DNA of 64,000 nucleotides from Ascoidea rubescens DSM 1968 (lineage: Eukaryota > Ascomycota > Saccharomycetes > Ascoideales > Ascoideaceae), in contig NW_017962920.1 of the NCBI RefSeq assembly GCF_001661345.1, positions 600,489 to 664,488 of the forward strand. The letters are read 5' to 3'. The position numbers and the translations under genes were made by a program. Below, one piece after another: positions 30,373 through 40,943 of this stretch. The notes under the pieces are model-generated. The model was not told the DNA's origin. It saw only the letters and a list, made by a program, of their open reading frames with translations, and ran no database searches. Within the stretch, counting starts at the first letter, position 1; each line of letters begins with the position of its first letter.

Positions 30373-32781
30373 AGAAGTGAGGTGAACAGGTTTAATATCT
30401 ACCGAAACCAACTACGATGGTTAAAAATCTGCTTGAGCTCAATGATAGAGAAGTTAAGGTGATAAATATTTTTTTACAACTTACAAAATATTTAGTTGAT
30501 AAAGAAAGATTGCATTTTTTTATCAAATTTTCCATTTGAAGCTTTAAGAAATGAATAAAGTTGATAAGAATAGCAAATTCGTTTTTAATTGATATTTTCA
30601 AATTGGAAATTTATATATATTTGTTGATTTATTTATTTATTTGTTTATTTATTCGTTTATTTATTTTTGTTTATATTTATTTAGTAATTAATAATGTTCA
30701 AATGGAAAGGGACTATTTATGGAGTTGATAACGATTTTAAGATGAAATTTGTAGGATATGGAATTTAATTGAACTAAAAAAAGGAAAAAAAGTGAAGATG
30801 TTCAAGCTTAATAGCAAGTATGTAATTGCAAATACCAATAGGATTGTGGAGGTTACAAAACCTTGACGAATTTCGATGCAAAGAACTGTGTATTGAATGA
30901 GAAAATATTGATAGCGAATATTTCAGAGCCGAAATGGATTGAGAGTGGATGGATTTAAAGTGGAGTTTGGAAGAATACAGCAAACAATTGGTGATTTTAA
31001 GAGAGAATTTGGATCATTTATGTTGCAAATCAAACAGCTCGTATCTTTTTTTATTTTATTTAATCTTACTTTCTTTAAGCCAGTTATATTGATAATGACT
31101 TTTAGAATTCTAGAATTTTAGAGCGAATGGTCAAGGGCAGTCAGTGGATTATGGTGGGAATTCAAATACTGAAACAGCGATTTGCTTTTATTATTTGGCC
31201 TTCTTATTTGCTAACGGTAATGGGTGATAATTCACAGCTAGAACTAAAGATATGAAATTGCTAGACTGATAACAGCTATTTGCAAGATAATTTAATCTTG
31301 CTAATAGATTCAATGGCACTACGAATCGTCTTAAAGAGAACAGAAGAACGAGGGCAGAAAACAATAAATATTCTGAGGTTCAAACAATAAATATTCTGAG
31401 GTTCGAACAAGAAAAAAAAGAAGCAAAACTGCTGATGAGGGCAGCTATTTCATACTGCTCTGAAAACTGTTTTGAAAACTGTTTTAAAAACTGTTCTGAA
31501 GGATTTGCGAAAGTTGGGCAAAAGAACACAGAAAAGTCACACAGAGCAATGGCTGCAAATGAAAGCCGAACATTGGCCCACCAAGCATCCAGCCGGCATT
31601 TGAAAAAACACAACAACAACCAGATGCAGCAACATATCCGGTTGCAGGTTTGATGCAGTGTGTTGCGGCATGTGTGTGCTTGGCCTGCCGCGGACCTTAA
31701 CACAAACAAAAAGCGGAATTTCAGTTTCATCGCGCAAAGCGTGGCCGGACAGCTTTTGGCCATGTTTCAACGCACTGCCCGATTGGGACACGCGCAGGCT
31801 GCTTGTTTGGGACGCTGCAGGTACAAATCCGGCAGCCGGCGTGCGTTGAAGGGTCCCTGGAAAAGGTCCGCTTATGCGCTGCCGGAAAAAGACCTGAAGG
31901 TCCAGAGCGCGGTGTTGCACATACACAGGGGCAGAAGGCTGTGCTATATCACGTGATTATCTTTGTTGCTAGCGTGCAGGAGCGAGCGCGCAGGGAGCGA
32001 TCTCGAAGGGCCTCTTTTGCAGTGCTAATTATAGACGACAAGCGGAGATGCAGCGCGAGCCACCAAGCGGCCGACGCAGCGGCAAAGGCGACCTGAAGAG
32101 CACCAGAACAGCACCAGAACAGCACCAGAAAACGACAGCCGCTGCCCAAACGCATACTGCTTTGTGGAGGAGCGAGAAATCTAGACGCTTTTTTTATAGA
32201 TCTGCACGCAAATGAATAGGAATAAGGAAAAATGCTACAGGGACCCAAAGGTGTCTTTCTATGTCTGAAAATACTTGCCAAATGATTGCAAATGTGTGGA
32301 AATAATTGGGCTTTTTTGCAACATTTTGCAATTTTAGTGAAATTCATCGAGTTTTGTTAGAGCTTAGCACCAAGTTGTTGGAGAAATAAATGCACTCTCA
32401 TTACACACCACTCGCTGGATCTCTTAAATGTCTTGCGATAAAGTTATTTTGCCAATTTGATACTTCAGCTCGTGAAAAAAGGGAACCGCAATTATTCACC
32501 TCACATTTCTTTTCAATGAAAATTTGGCTCGATTCAGCCAAGCTCAAATGGTATAAATACCTTCAATTGTCATTTCAATCTTATTTTGATTGTTTGACCT
32601 TCATCAACTTTCTCTTCAGCCCTTTGTCTCTTTTTTTGTTTCCAGTTCCAACAGAATATAGTGTTCTATATCACACCCAACCTATTACGCTCGCTTTAAT
32701 TCAATCATTCTTGTTCTTCTGCCTGTTCATTCAGTCAATCAGTTTTTTAATACTTTCTCTTCTACATACTTATAATTCGAA
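30373..32781. other. Long intergenic region with GC-rich island and promoter of a GPI-protein gene
   Basis: The first part is AT-rich with an (ATTT)n-like run at about 30626-30668. From about 31430 to 32170 the DNA is markedly GC-rich. Many overlapping open frames occur there on both strands, none with recognisable features; these are expected from the base composition. An 11-bp tandem repeat CACCAGAACAG (2.7 copies) lies at 32101-32130. A TATAAATA box at 32552-32559 lies about 225 bp before the ATG at 32782, with pyrimidine-rich sequence after it. Confidence 0.45.
32101..32130. repeat. Short tandem repeat, 11-bp unit
   Basis: The unit CACCAGAACAG is present 2.7 times head to tail. The same core (ACAGCACC[A/G]GA) is seen singly near 8660 and 12610, also in intergenic DNA. 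Confidence 0.7.
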
Positions 32782-33273
32782 ATGAAAAGCTCAATTGTCT
32801 TGTCTATCTTCAGCATTCTTGCTCTCACTCAAGCAGCCATTTTCGACAACACCACTGCTCCTATTGAAGATGAACCTGTTACTCTCATAATCGAAGATGG
32901 TGATGATGAATTATTCCTTACCGACAACTTGGATGACGAAGACGATTTATACGTTACTGTCATAGATGACGAAGATTTAATCACCTCCACTCCAATTTTA
33001 ACTCCAACTTCCTCTTCAAGTGTTCTTTCAACTATATCTTCTATTTCATCCAGCAGAAGCTCACTCTCAAGATCAAGTTCCAGATCAAGTTCCAGCTTTG
33101 AGTCAAGTTCATCCAGATCTAGATCCTCCAGTTCATCTGTAGAAGCCAGTGAATCCGAATTTGAAACTGCCTCTGAAACTGACATCAGCTCTGCAACTGA
33201 AAATTTCGCTCCAGCCGTTAAAGTTGCTTTCTCTTCTACTTTCCTTGGTGCTTTAGCTATCTTGTTACTTTAG
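32782..33273 (+). CDS. Small Ser-rich GPI-anchored cell wall protein
   Basis: The 163-aa protein has a clean signal peptide (MKSSIVLSIFSILALTQA). An acidic segment follows at residues 20-70 with many Asp/Glu (EDGDDELFLTDNLDDEDDLY), then a Ser-rich stalk (75-135) with SSSRSSSSFESSSSRSRSSS-like runs. The C-terminus is a hydrophobic tail (VAFSSTFLGALAILLL) fitting GPI addition. The family cannot be named; short Ser/Thr stalk proteins of this layout are common in yeast walls. The Arg spacing in the Ser-rich part (SRSS, SSRS) is unusual for a heavily O-mannosylated stalk. A TATA box lies 225 bp upstream. Confidence 0.85.
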   Translation: MKSSIVLSIFSILALTQAAIFDNTTAPIEDEPVTLIIEDGDDELFLTDNLDDEDDLYVTVIDDEDLITSTPILTPTSSSSVLSTISSISSSRSSLSRSSSRSSSSFESSSSRSRSSSSSVEASESEFETASETDISSATENFAPAVKVAFSSTFLGALAILLL

Positions 33274-34140
33274 GTTTATAACTGACCCCAATTTACACCA
33301 ATTTAAATATAATATAATATACTTCCTCCACACTATTTAATCTTATTTTACTTTCTTCTCTTTCTCTCTCCCTCTCTCTTACTTTCTCAAACTTCTACTT
33401 TCACCTCTTTCATTTCTTCACTCTCATCTTCAAGTTTACTTCTCCGTATAAAACTTCCTCTATCTATCTTGATTTCTCAGCCTCGTTTTCTCGAAATGAC
33501 TTCGACAACAACTTTAATAAATTAATTTAATACAAGTGTACATTTTATTCATATATCTCATGCCAACTTCCAAAAACATCCAAAAACACCCAAATAAAAA
33601 CATCCAGTAATATTAGGGTTTGTAATAATAGGGCTTATAACACTGGACCTTGTTCGCTTATTTATTTTCTTTTCCAAGGCGTCGTTTGTACTGCTTCTTC
33701 TTTTAGATTGGATTCTCTTCTGGACTTTTCACATTATACCACGTGTATACCACGTGTATACCACGTTTAGTAGCTTCTATTTATGTCTTATTTCTGAGTC
33801 ATATTTGCACACTTTTCAACGCTTTTTTTAACTTTAATTCAGCGAATAAAATCTCGAAAAGAAACTTTATCAAAAAAAAAATTTACACTTTTTCTTTTAA
33901 TTCTCTCATTTATATTGTTTTATTTATACTCCAATTTCGTTTCTACTTTTCAAAAAGACTTTTAAATGGAAGAGAAAGAAAACAAAAAAATTTTAGAAAA
34001 AATGCAATGAAATAACAAATTTTAAATTTAAATCATTACATCTATTTATACATTTCCTCTTTTTCCATTCACTACTCATCACTCATCACTAGATAAACTC
34101 TTAATTACATTCTTAATTATATTCGAAAAATCACTCCAAA
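33274..34140. promoter_or_regulatory. Intergenic region, MTD1 promoter
   Basis: The 3' flank of the GPI gene is pyrimidine-rich. TTAGGG at 33613-33618 and TAGGGCT at 33629-33635 lie 16 bp apart and resemble Tbf1 sites. CCACGTGTATACCACGTGTA near 33738-33758 contains two CACGTG E-boxes in a 13-bp tandem arrangement, with a third partial copy (ACCACGTTT) directly after. These are candidate Cbf1 sites for MTD1. Confidence 0.5.
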
Positions 34141-35256
34141 ATGTCTGCTGCTGCAGCTTCTTCTCTACCAAAGACTATATCCGTCGCTGGTCGCACAATT
34201 TTTGCAAGCAATATTGCAAAACAATACATCAATGAAGTCTCTCTTGGTGTTAAAAAACTACGCAGGTCTCCAACCTTGGTTGGTTTCCTAGCCTCTTCTG
34301 ATCCTGCTGCCAAAGTCTATGCAAACTGGACTGGCAAAACTAGTGAGTCCATCGGCTTTAAATACTCCTTGAAACAAGTTGCAAAGGAAAAACTCGAAGA
34401 AGAAATCATTAAAGCAAATAACGACCCACTGGTCGATGGTATAATGGTTTATTTTCCTGTCTTTGGGGGAACTCAAGACCAGTATATTCAAGAAGTTGTA
34501 TCCATGCAAAAGGACGTCGAGGGTTTAAACCATCAGTATATCTCAAACATGTACAAAAACATCAGATTCTTGAACAATGACCCCAATATTAAATCAATCC
34601 TACCTTGCACTCCTCTAGCTATAGTTAAAATCTTGGAATACTTGAGGGTCTACAACAATCTACTCACATATGGAAACAGACTATACGGTAAAAATATTCT
34701 CATTGTCAACAGATCTGAAATTGTTGGGAGACCATTAGCTGCTTTACTAGCCAACGATGGTGCAACTGTCTACTCTGTAGATTTAACTGGTATCCAACGA
34801 TTCACCAGGGGCAAAGGCTTGCGACTAATTCAGCATCAAGTATCTGATGTGTTCGATTTATCTTTAAAAGAAATTGCTCTAAGTTCAGACGTAATTATAA
34901 CTGGTGTACCTTCTCCTAACTACAAATTCCCAACTGAATATATAAACGACGGTACTATTTGTATTAATTTCTCTAGTGAAAACAATTTTAATCCTGATGT
35001 TAAAGAAAAGGCCTCCTTATATGTCCCCAAAATCGGTAAAGTTACAATTGCAATGCTATTAAGAAATTTATTGCGTCTAATCGAAAATAAAACTCAATCA
35101 GCCAATTCTATCGACTCTTCAATCTCCAATCCTGCTTCTGATATATCTTCAAATCAAACCAAAAATCCTACAAATCCTCCTCCTTCTTCCCAAGTTCAAA
35201 AACCAATAATGATATCAAAGGCAACCGATACATCTGATTTAAATTTATCTTCTTGA
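34141..35256 (+). CDS. MTD1: NAD-dependent 5,10-methylenetetrahydrofolate dehydrogenase
   Basis: Mtd1 oxidises cytosolic 5,10-methylene-THF in one-carbon metabolism, feeding purine synthesis. The 371-aa protein matches the S. cerevisiae enzyme along its length: VGFLASSDPAAKVYANWTGK, GIMVYFPVFGGTQDQYIQEV, SILPCTPLAIVKILEYL, NRSEIVGRPLAALLANDGAT, VYSVDLTGIQRFTRGK and KEKASLYVPKIGKVTIAMLL. The catalytic Lys region (GKTSESIGF) is present. The last 45-50 residues, rich in Ser, Asn and Pro, have no counterpart in the roughly 320-aa S. cerevisiae protein. Residue 97 is encoded by CTG (34429-34431) in NDP-x-VDGIMVYFP, where S. cerevisiae has Ser. Confidence 0.96.
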   Translation: MSAAAASSLPKTISVAGRTIFASNIAKQYINEVSLGVKKLRRSPTLVGFLASSDPAAKVYANWTGKTSESIGFKYSLKQVAKEKLEEEIIKANNDPLVDGIMVYFPVFGGTQDQYIQEVVSMQKDVEGLNHQYISNMYKNIRFLNNDPNIKSILPCTPLAIVKILEYLRVYNNLLTYGNRLYGKNILIVNRSEIVGRPLAALLANDGATVYSVDLTGIQRFTRGKGLRLIQHQVSDVFDLSLKEIALSSDVIITGVPSPNYKFPTEYINDGTICINFSSENNFNPDVKEKASLYVPKIGKVTIAMLLRNLLRLIENKTQSANSIDSSISNPASDISSNQTKNPTNPPPSSQVQKPIMISKATDTSDLNLSS

Positions 35257-37263
35257 TCTATCTCAATCTATATTTATATCTCTTATTATTATATCCTAAG
35301 TAACCTTGAACTAATTATCTTGTTTTCATAATTTTTATTCTTATTTATACATAGCTAGAATTCATATCTCTCTTTTTTTTTTGTCTATTTTTTATTAATG
35401 TAAGACTTATTTATAAATGTTGTTAACCCAAATAAAGATTTATTTGCTTCAATTATCTTTCACTCCTTGAAATTAAAATTAAATGAACCGTTTGAAATAA
35501 ACTTTGTTTTCATTCCAATAATACCAACAATATCTTTGCTCCCATTTTATCAAATTTTGTTAGTTTTCATGTACTATTATCCATATTGTTCATGTCATTT
35601 TTTTCTTTCTCCTTTTTTCAAGCATTTTTGTTTTATTTGAACAATAAAACTCATTTGATATTATTAGTCATTTGCTTCTATTTAAAAAGTTAAACAGTGT
35701 TACTAGTATTCTTTGTAAATGTTTTACTTATTTTATTTTTGTCCTTTGTTTCTTTTCGATTATTTTTAAATCGGTTTTATTTATCTTTTATCTTTGTCTC
35801 TTCTCTGTGTGTCTCTGTTTTTTTTCCTCTTTTTCTTTTTCAATTGTATTTCATTTGGGTTCGCCTTAAGCTTAACATCTGCTGTAATCCATTCTTCTCT
35901 AAATTACTTTAAAAAGCTAGGTATTCGGTTACGTCCTATGATTAAAATTTAAACATTTCAAACATTTCAATTAGCTCAAGCATTGACTAATCTTATGCCA
36001 AACCCAAAGTCGAGTCAATGAAGTAATATTCTTGGTTTTGAGGTCTTATCTGAACTTGGTTCAATATTATTAGTTGGCTCAAAATTTCCTAAAACGGAAG
36101 AAAACCAATTTTCTATGAAATTAGACTAAATGCTTAGCTTTTAAATATATCTCAATTATGTTTACTGTAAGCAAATATCAAAGAACTACTTTAGCATGGA
36201 GAGCATAAAAAGTACTCACATTTATACATCGACAATCTTTGTGTTCAAAAAACCAACATTTGGTGGTTTTGGTTAGTTTAAACTAGAATCGAAACAGATC
36301 CAAGTACCTTTTCTATAGAATCTCTATAGAATCTTCCTACGAATCTAATGGCAAAGAATGTTTCACCCAATGGCAGTAAATCTTTGATTTTATAGACTCC
36401 TATACCCTGAAATTAAAAAAATACAAAACTACAACTTATATCAGAAAAGATTTGTAGACAAATTCCAGCCAAAACATCCTGGTTCAACCCCAACCAATCC
36501 AAACATAAAGACATACAGCAACCAATTTCACCTGTGCTCTTGTTGAAGCAACTTTTTTGTTGAGTAGTTGAGGTGAAGTGTACATGGTAACAGTGAATTG
36601 CTAATTAAATCAGAAATACACAATCCATGGCTTTCTAACTTTGTGTTCGTTCTTATTCTATGGTCTTTAAATAAGCCGAAATTTGACTGATATGGTGAGC
36701 TACAAATAGATTTTTTATTCCATGCTAAATAAATCTGTAGTGATGCTTTGATATCCAAAATCTGTATTATTCCAAGACATCAAAAATTTTAAAATTTTTA
36801 TCTAAATTTGTGTCCAATAAGAAAATATCTGACTTTTCAATACCCAAATATACTCAATCTCATTTTCCCAGAAGCATTATCAGTCTTTTGCGATTACTAT
36901 TCATAATCCTATTCACAATCCCATTCCTTGACTTATTGTTTTGTAATAGAAACTTCCAGACCTTTGATAGAGAGTTTCTTGGTGAATATCTTATCAATAA
37001 TATCTCTGGCACCAATGCTATCAAAACTACAAATACAAAACAATTGGAATTGAAAAATTGTCTACAACCAGTTTTGGTTGGTTATGTGTAATCTTTCGAC
37101 CAATTTTTCTATATTCATTTAATCATTGGGTATTTACATTGTTTATTTTTTTATTCAAATTCTACCCAACAAGAAAAATGCCTATTTTCAGGTCAATCCA
37201 ATGACAATTAGATTTGTAAACCAGCAAAGCTTTTTCTTGCAAGAAGAAATGTCTTTTTTGGTG
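35257..37263. other. Long intergenic region without a supported gene
   Basis: About 2 kb, very T-rich at 35300-35900. Open frames at 35672-35912 are T-run artefacts. An open stretch at 36810-37091 has no ATG and no family match. No tRNA, hairpin array or repeat of note was seen. The last part is the presumed promoter of the small secreted protein gene. Confidence 0.4.
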
Positions 37264-37548
37264 ATGGAAATTTACCAAAATAACAAAAGCCCAGCATTTT
37301 TTTTTGCTATTTTATTTTACTTTGTGTGTTTGCAGAGTAGACCAATTTCTCCTTTCGACGTAGCTAACGCAAACTGTGCTCCTTATGAAGATGTTTGTTC
37401 AAAATATCGAGTCTCTTGCAAAGAAACTATTTCCAAATCCAGAGACCCCCAATCCAGTGTTTTCAGTGTCTATTGTTGCGTCGACACTAAGTGTTTTGCC
37501 TGCCCAATAGCAATGTGCCAGTGGCCTTCTTCTACTAAAATTACTTGA
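37264..37548 (+). CDS. Small cysteine-rich secreted protein
   Basis: From the ATG at 37264 the product is 94 aa with a signal-peptide-like start: polar n-region, hydrophobic core AFFFAILFYFVCL and probable cleavage after LQS. The mature part of about 69 residues has eight cysteines, at 38, 45, 52, 71, 72, 77, 80 and 85. The pattern is C-x6-C-x6-C-x18-CC-x4-C-x2-C-x4-C. An in-frame ATG at 37249 would add five residues. I do not recognise a family. The even number and tight spacing of cysteines suggest a disulfide-rich extracellular protein. A T-rich tract ending in TTTGCAG (37335) lies inside the signal region, so a spliced form with a different N-terminus is a second possibility. Confidence 0.55.
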   Translation: MEIYQNNKSPAFFFAILFYFVCLQSRPISPFDVANANCAPYEDVCSKYRVSCKETISKSRDPQSSVFSVYCCVDTKCFACPIAMCQWPSSTKIT

Positions 37549-38332
37549 TTTTCATCTTATCTATAAAATACCATGCGAGCAAATGTTTGTGGATTGTTCG
37601 ATGAATGAGAATCTTCACTAGATCGCTCCAATTTGTAGAATTACTTCAAAACAGGGAATACCCAGACAGATTTCTCTTCTCTCATCTACCTGAGATACTG
37701 TCATAAACACTAATAATATGTGAAATTAGGTTTTTTGTAAATTACTGTGCACATTTACAATTCAAAACAACCTTTATATGTTTTTAATTTTCAAAAACTT
37801 AAAAGCTAAACTCTATTTTGGTTCTCGATGATTTCCTTTTTCTTGTTTTAAGCTGTTTTTGCTGATATTAACATCTTCTTCATTTCCTATGCCAAATAAA
37901 CTTATTCCAGTCCACATTAACGTTCAAATTGAGATCAAAAATTGATATGTTTGGCCTTCAATACAACCTTTTAATAATATATCCCTATATACGTTTAATT
38001 ATTCTTTTTTTTTTGATCATTTTATTCTTTTCCTGTCCACTTATACTATGATACCAATGAAAATATATAAATAATTCAATTTCGTTCTTGAAAATATCTT
38101 TTTTTGTATAATTATCAATTCCAATAAGCATTATTAGAATAATTAAGACTCGTTTCTAGGAAAAGTCATATACTCTCCAATTCATAAGAAAAGAAAGGAA
38201 AACAAAGAATAACACCATCACCAATAATAATACCAATAATAATATCAATAATAATATCAATAATAATACCAATAACCACAGCACCCATATCCATTATTCC
38301 AATAGTAATACCAGTAGTAACATCAGTTGAAA
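37549..38332. promoter_or_regulatory. Upstream region of the PCL-type cyclin gene
   Basis: AT-rich. Just before the start codon, at about 38218-38280, lies a tandem array of about 15-bp units of the form AATAATAATA(C/T)CAAT. It would form part of the 5' leader. No gene is seen. Confidence 0.45.
38218..38280 (+). repeat. Short tandem repeat in the leader of the cyclin gene
   Basis: About four 15-bp units AATAATAATA(C/T)CAAT in direct order, ending about 55 bp before the ATG. Confidence 0.7.
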
Positions 38333-39859
38333 ATGTCTGATTCACAAGCTCTTTCGTTGTTTCTAACTTTCCCAGTCACACAAGACATGTTGCAATATGT
38401 TGTCACAACCACCTTAAAAGTCTTGCCTTGCCCATCCTCAAAGTCTTCAAAGTATTCAAAGTCCTCGAAATCCTCAATTCAAATTCCTCCATCGAGTCCT
38501 TCACACTCCTCAGAGCCCTCCACACCTTACTTGCCTTCATTGATGAGCTTCTTATCCACCATCATTAGGTGCACCAATGCCTACACCGGAACATTAATGG
38601 CAACGCTAATATACTTGGAAAGATTGAAACAAAAGCTACCCAGTGGCTCTTCAGCTCAGGATGCATCTGCAAGACACCGTATTCTATTGGCTGCTTTAAT
38701 ATTATCTGCAAAATATAACAACGATTCATCCCCTAAAAATAAGCATTGGGCAAAGTATACGAATGGATTGTTTACTACCTATGAAGTTAATGAAATGGAA
38801 AGACAGTATCTCTATTTATTAGATTGGGATGTCAGATTTGAAACCGAAGAATTAATTCACCATTTGAGACCATTTTTGGAGCCAATTAAAGCAGATATTA
38901 GGAGAACCATCAAAATACGCAAAATAATTAAACAACAAAAAGTGAAACAGCAACAGCAACAGCAACAACAGAAACAACAGCAAACAAATGCTAAAAAGGA
39001 AAAAGAGCTTAGAATTAAGCAAGAGCAAAAAAGACAACAACAGTTAAAAGAAGAAATCTCGTTTTTAATCAATGGTGAAGAAACTCCATCGACCAACATA
39101 AACACCTCCACCATCAATAGTCTTCACACTGTCTACAGCGACAACGATACCAGTTTCAATAGCGACGATAACGACACAAGTATAAGCAGCATCAGCAGTT
39201 CTGGCAGCAACAACTGTACTAAGAAACATACAATCAAGAAAGCAGAAAGAATCTTATTTCCACCATTCAACCCAGTCAAATCTTTAAGATCAAGTAGTTC
39301 CAATTCATCGTTAAGATCTTCAAACCTCTCCAAAGGAAGCTCAACAACATCTGCATCTTCTAATTTATCTCTCACTTCAGATTTTGGTTATTCTTCAGAC
39401 TTAAGATCAAGATCAGGCTCTGATTTTTCATTATCGTCAGCATCATCTTTATCATTATCCTCATATTCATTGAAAAATAATCAAACTAAAAACCCACAGT
39501 GTTTATCGCCTATATTAACAATAAATTCAAGTAAGAATAACAGCAATGAATTCGTTCCAAAGATTTTGAACTTTGAAAATCCATTGGACTTGACCAATAT
39601 CAACACAAACATCAATATTGAAAAACACAGAAATCTTTTAAAACCTTCAAAATCAAGCATAAATTTACACAAAATTCTCAAAAATGACATCGAATATTCC
39701 AATAATCTCAACAGTAATTTTTCAAACAGTGTGGAAAGCCAACACTCTGATAGCTTGAAAGAAAATTATAAGATTAACTATTATAAAACATTCTCCAACA
39801 ATTTCCACAGTGTTAATTACATAAATGGTTTTCAAAACATAAGCAGATCAATCTATTAA
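38333..39859 (+). CDS. PCL-type (Pho85) cyclin, Pcl1/Pcl2 branch
   Basis: Pcl1/Pcl2 cyclins bind the kinase Pho85 and act in G1 and polarised growth. The cyclin box spans about residues 60-180 in this 508-aa protein. Family-typical runs are SLMSFLSTIIRCTNAYTGTL, MATLIYLERLKQKLPSG, RHRILLAALILSAKYNNDSS, NKHWAKYTNGLFTTYEVNEM and ERQYLYLLDWDVRFETEELI. A basic Gln-rich coil with a (Q)n tract follows at about 200-245, then a long Ser-rich disordered tail. S. cerevisiae Pcl1/Pcl2 are about 280-310 aa, so the C-terminal 250 residues are extra. The frame begins at a TTG two codons upstream; the ATG at 38333 is used. PCL9 is an alternative paralogue name. Confidence 0.88.
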   Translation: MSDSQALSLFLTFPVTQDMLQYVVTTTLKVLPCPSSKSSKYSKSSKSSIQIPPSSPSHSSEPSTPYLPSLMSFLSTIIRCTNAYTGTLMATLIYLERLKQKLPSGSSAQDASARHRILLAALILSAKYNNDSSPKNKHWAKYTNGLFTTYEVNEMERQYLYLLDWDVRFETEELIHHLRPFLEPIKADIRRTIKIRKIIKQQKVKQQQQQQQQKQQQTNAKKEKELRIKQEQKRQQQLKEEISFLINGEETPSTNINTSTINSLHTVYSDNDTSFNSDDNDTSISSISSSGSNNCTKKHTIKKAERILFPPFNPVKSLRSSSSNSSLRSSNLSKGSSTTSASSNLSLTSDFGYSSDLRSRSGSDFSLSSASSLSLSSYSLKNNQTKNPQCLSPILTINSSKNNSNEFVPKILNFENPLDLTNINTNINIEKHRNLLKPSKSSINLHKILKNDIEYSNNLNSNFSNSVESQHSDSLKENYKINYYKTFSNNFHSVNYINGFQNISRSIY

Positions 39860-40523
39860 ACCAGATCACCAGATCTATCTGTGATATATTCAGTAACATG
39901 CTTTTCTACTCAAAATACTATACCACAATCTTACTAATACCCATATTCATATGTTATGATACCCTTTTTGGGGGCAGATTTATAATTTCAATTCAGTGCT
40001 TTTTTTTCAAATTTATGTTATTTGGTACCATTTCTACTTTATAGTTTATACCCATTTTTTTAATTCATGGAAAATTTTAATATTTTATTTGTATGTTGTA
40101 ATTACTATTTCTTTTTTTCTCCTTTTTCTTCAATCTAGTTTTGATTTTCTTCTAGCTTTTCCTTCATTTATTTTTCTTATCTTTTACTCAATTATATTCT
40201 AAAATACAATACTTGAAAATGTGATACGCTAAACAAAATTTGTAGACATAAAACAAGAAATAAAATAATTTTACAATTCAAATCAACTGCTGTTTTTTTC
40301 GGGATAAGTTCAACTTATTTGAAAAGCCTTTTTACAAGGGTTTCCAGTGAAAGAAAGCATGGTGTCTCTAAGTTGTTTCTACAATGTCATTTTAAACATA
40401 TTTTAATTTTTTTTTATTTTTTAAACGTTTCAGTATATCACAAGAAGTGTTCCGCACATCAACAGATAACCAAACTAAAATATAGTCAAAAGATATATTC
40501 AGAAAGAAACAAAACTATTCAAC
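39860..40523. other. Convergent intergenic region between the cyclin gene and RPS12
   Basis: T-rich 3' flanks of two convergent genes. Open frames at 39996-40202 and 40319-40588 are T-run artefacts or overlap RPS12. Nothing further seen. Confidence 0.45.
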
Positions 40524-40943
40524 TTAAGCTTCAGAGAAGTGCTTTAATAAAACATCTCTTTCAGCAGAGTTTGCACCCCAATTTTTAACAACAACACAAG
40601 AACAACCAACGACTTTTCTTGCATTACCTTCTCTGTCCAATTGACATAAACCGGCCCATTCACCTAATTTTTTGGCATCTGAAACTTTGATTAATGGAAT
40701 TTTAGATTCGGATTGGTTGCATAAAGCTTCAACTAATTTGATGATACCTTGTTCAGTGACAGAATCACATAAAACACATAATTGGGCTTCACCTCTGGAT
40801 AAAGCTTTTGAAGCTTCTCTTAAACCTCTGGCTAAACCATCAAATTTCAATGAGGTTTTCAAGACAGCAATTAAAGCATCTTCAATCGAAATTGAGCTAG
40901 CTTCAACTTTAACTTCTGGGACACCTTCCTCAACGCTAGACAT
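40524..40943 (-). CDS. RPS12: 40S ribosomal protein S12 (eS12)
   Basis: eS12 is a component of the small ribosomal subunit beak. The 139-aa product has the L7Ae-like fold sequence typical of the family: [79 protein letters not shown] and [20 protein letters not shown]. Length matches the S. cerevisiae protein (143 aa). No intron and no CTG codon are seen. The codons are strongly biased, as expected of a highly expressed gene. The promoter at 41100-41140 holds a pair of Tbf1-like sites and a TATA run. Confidence 0.97.
   Translation of the reverse strand: MSSVEEGVPEVKVEASSISIEDALIAVLKTSLKFDGLARGLREASKALSRGEAQLCVLCDSVTEQGIIKLVEALCNQSESKIPLIKVSDAKKLGEWAGLCQLDREGNARKVVGCSCVVVKNWGANSAERDVLLKHFSEA

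Noticed and set aside
31380-32347. Several overlapping ORFs of 60-130 codons on both strands
   Set aside because: Found in a GC-rich island where stops are rare; no consistent frame, no domain, ORFs on both strands equally long.
36810-37091. 93-codon open stretch
   Set aside because: It contains no ATG and no splice acceptor with a credible branch site.
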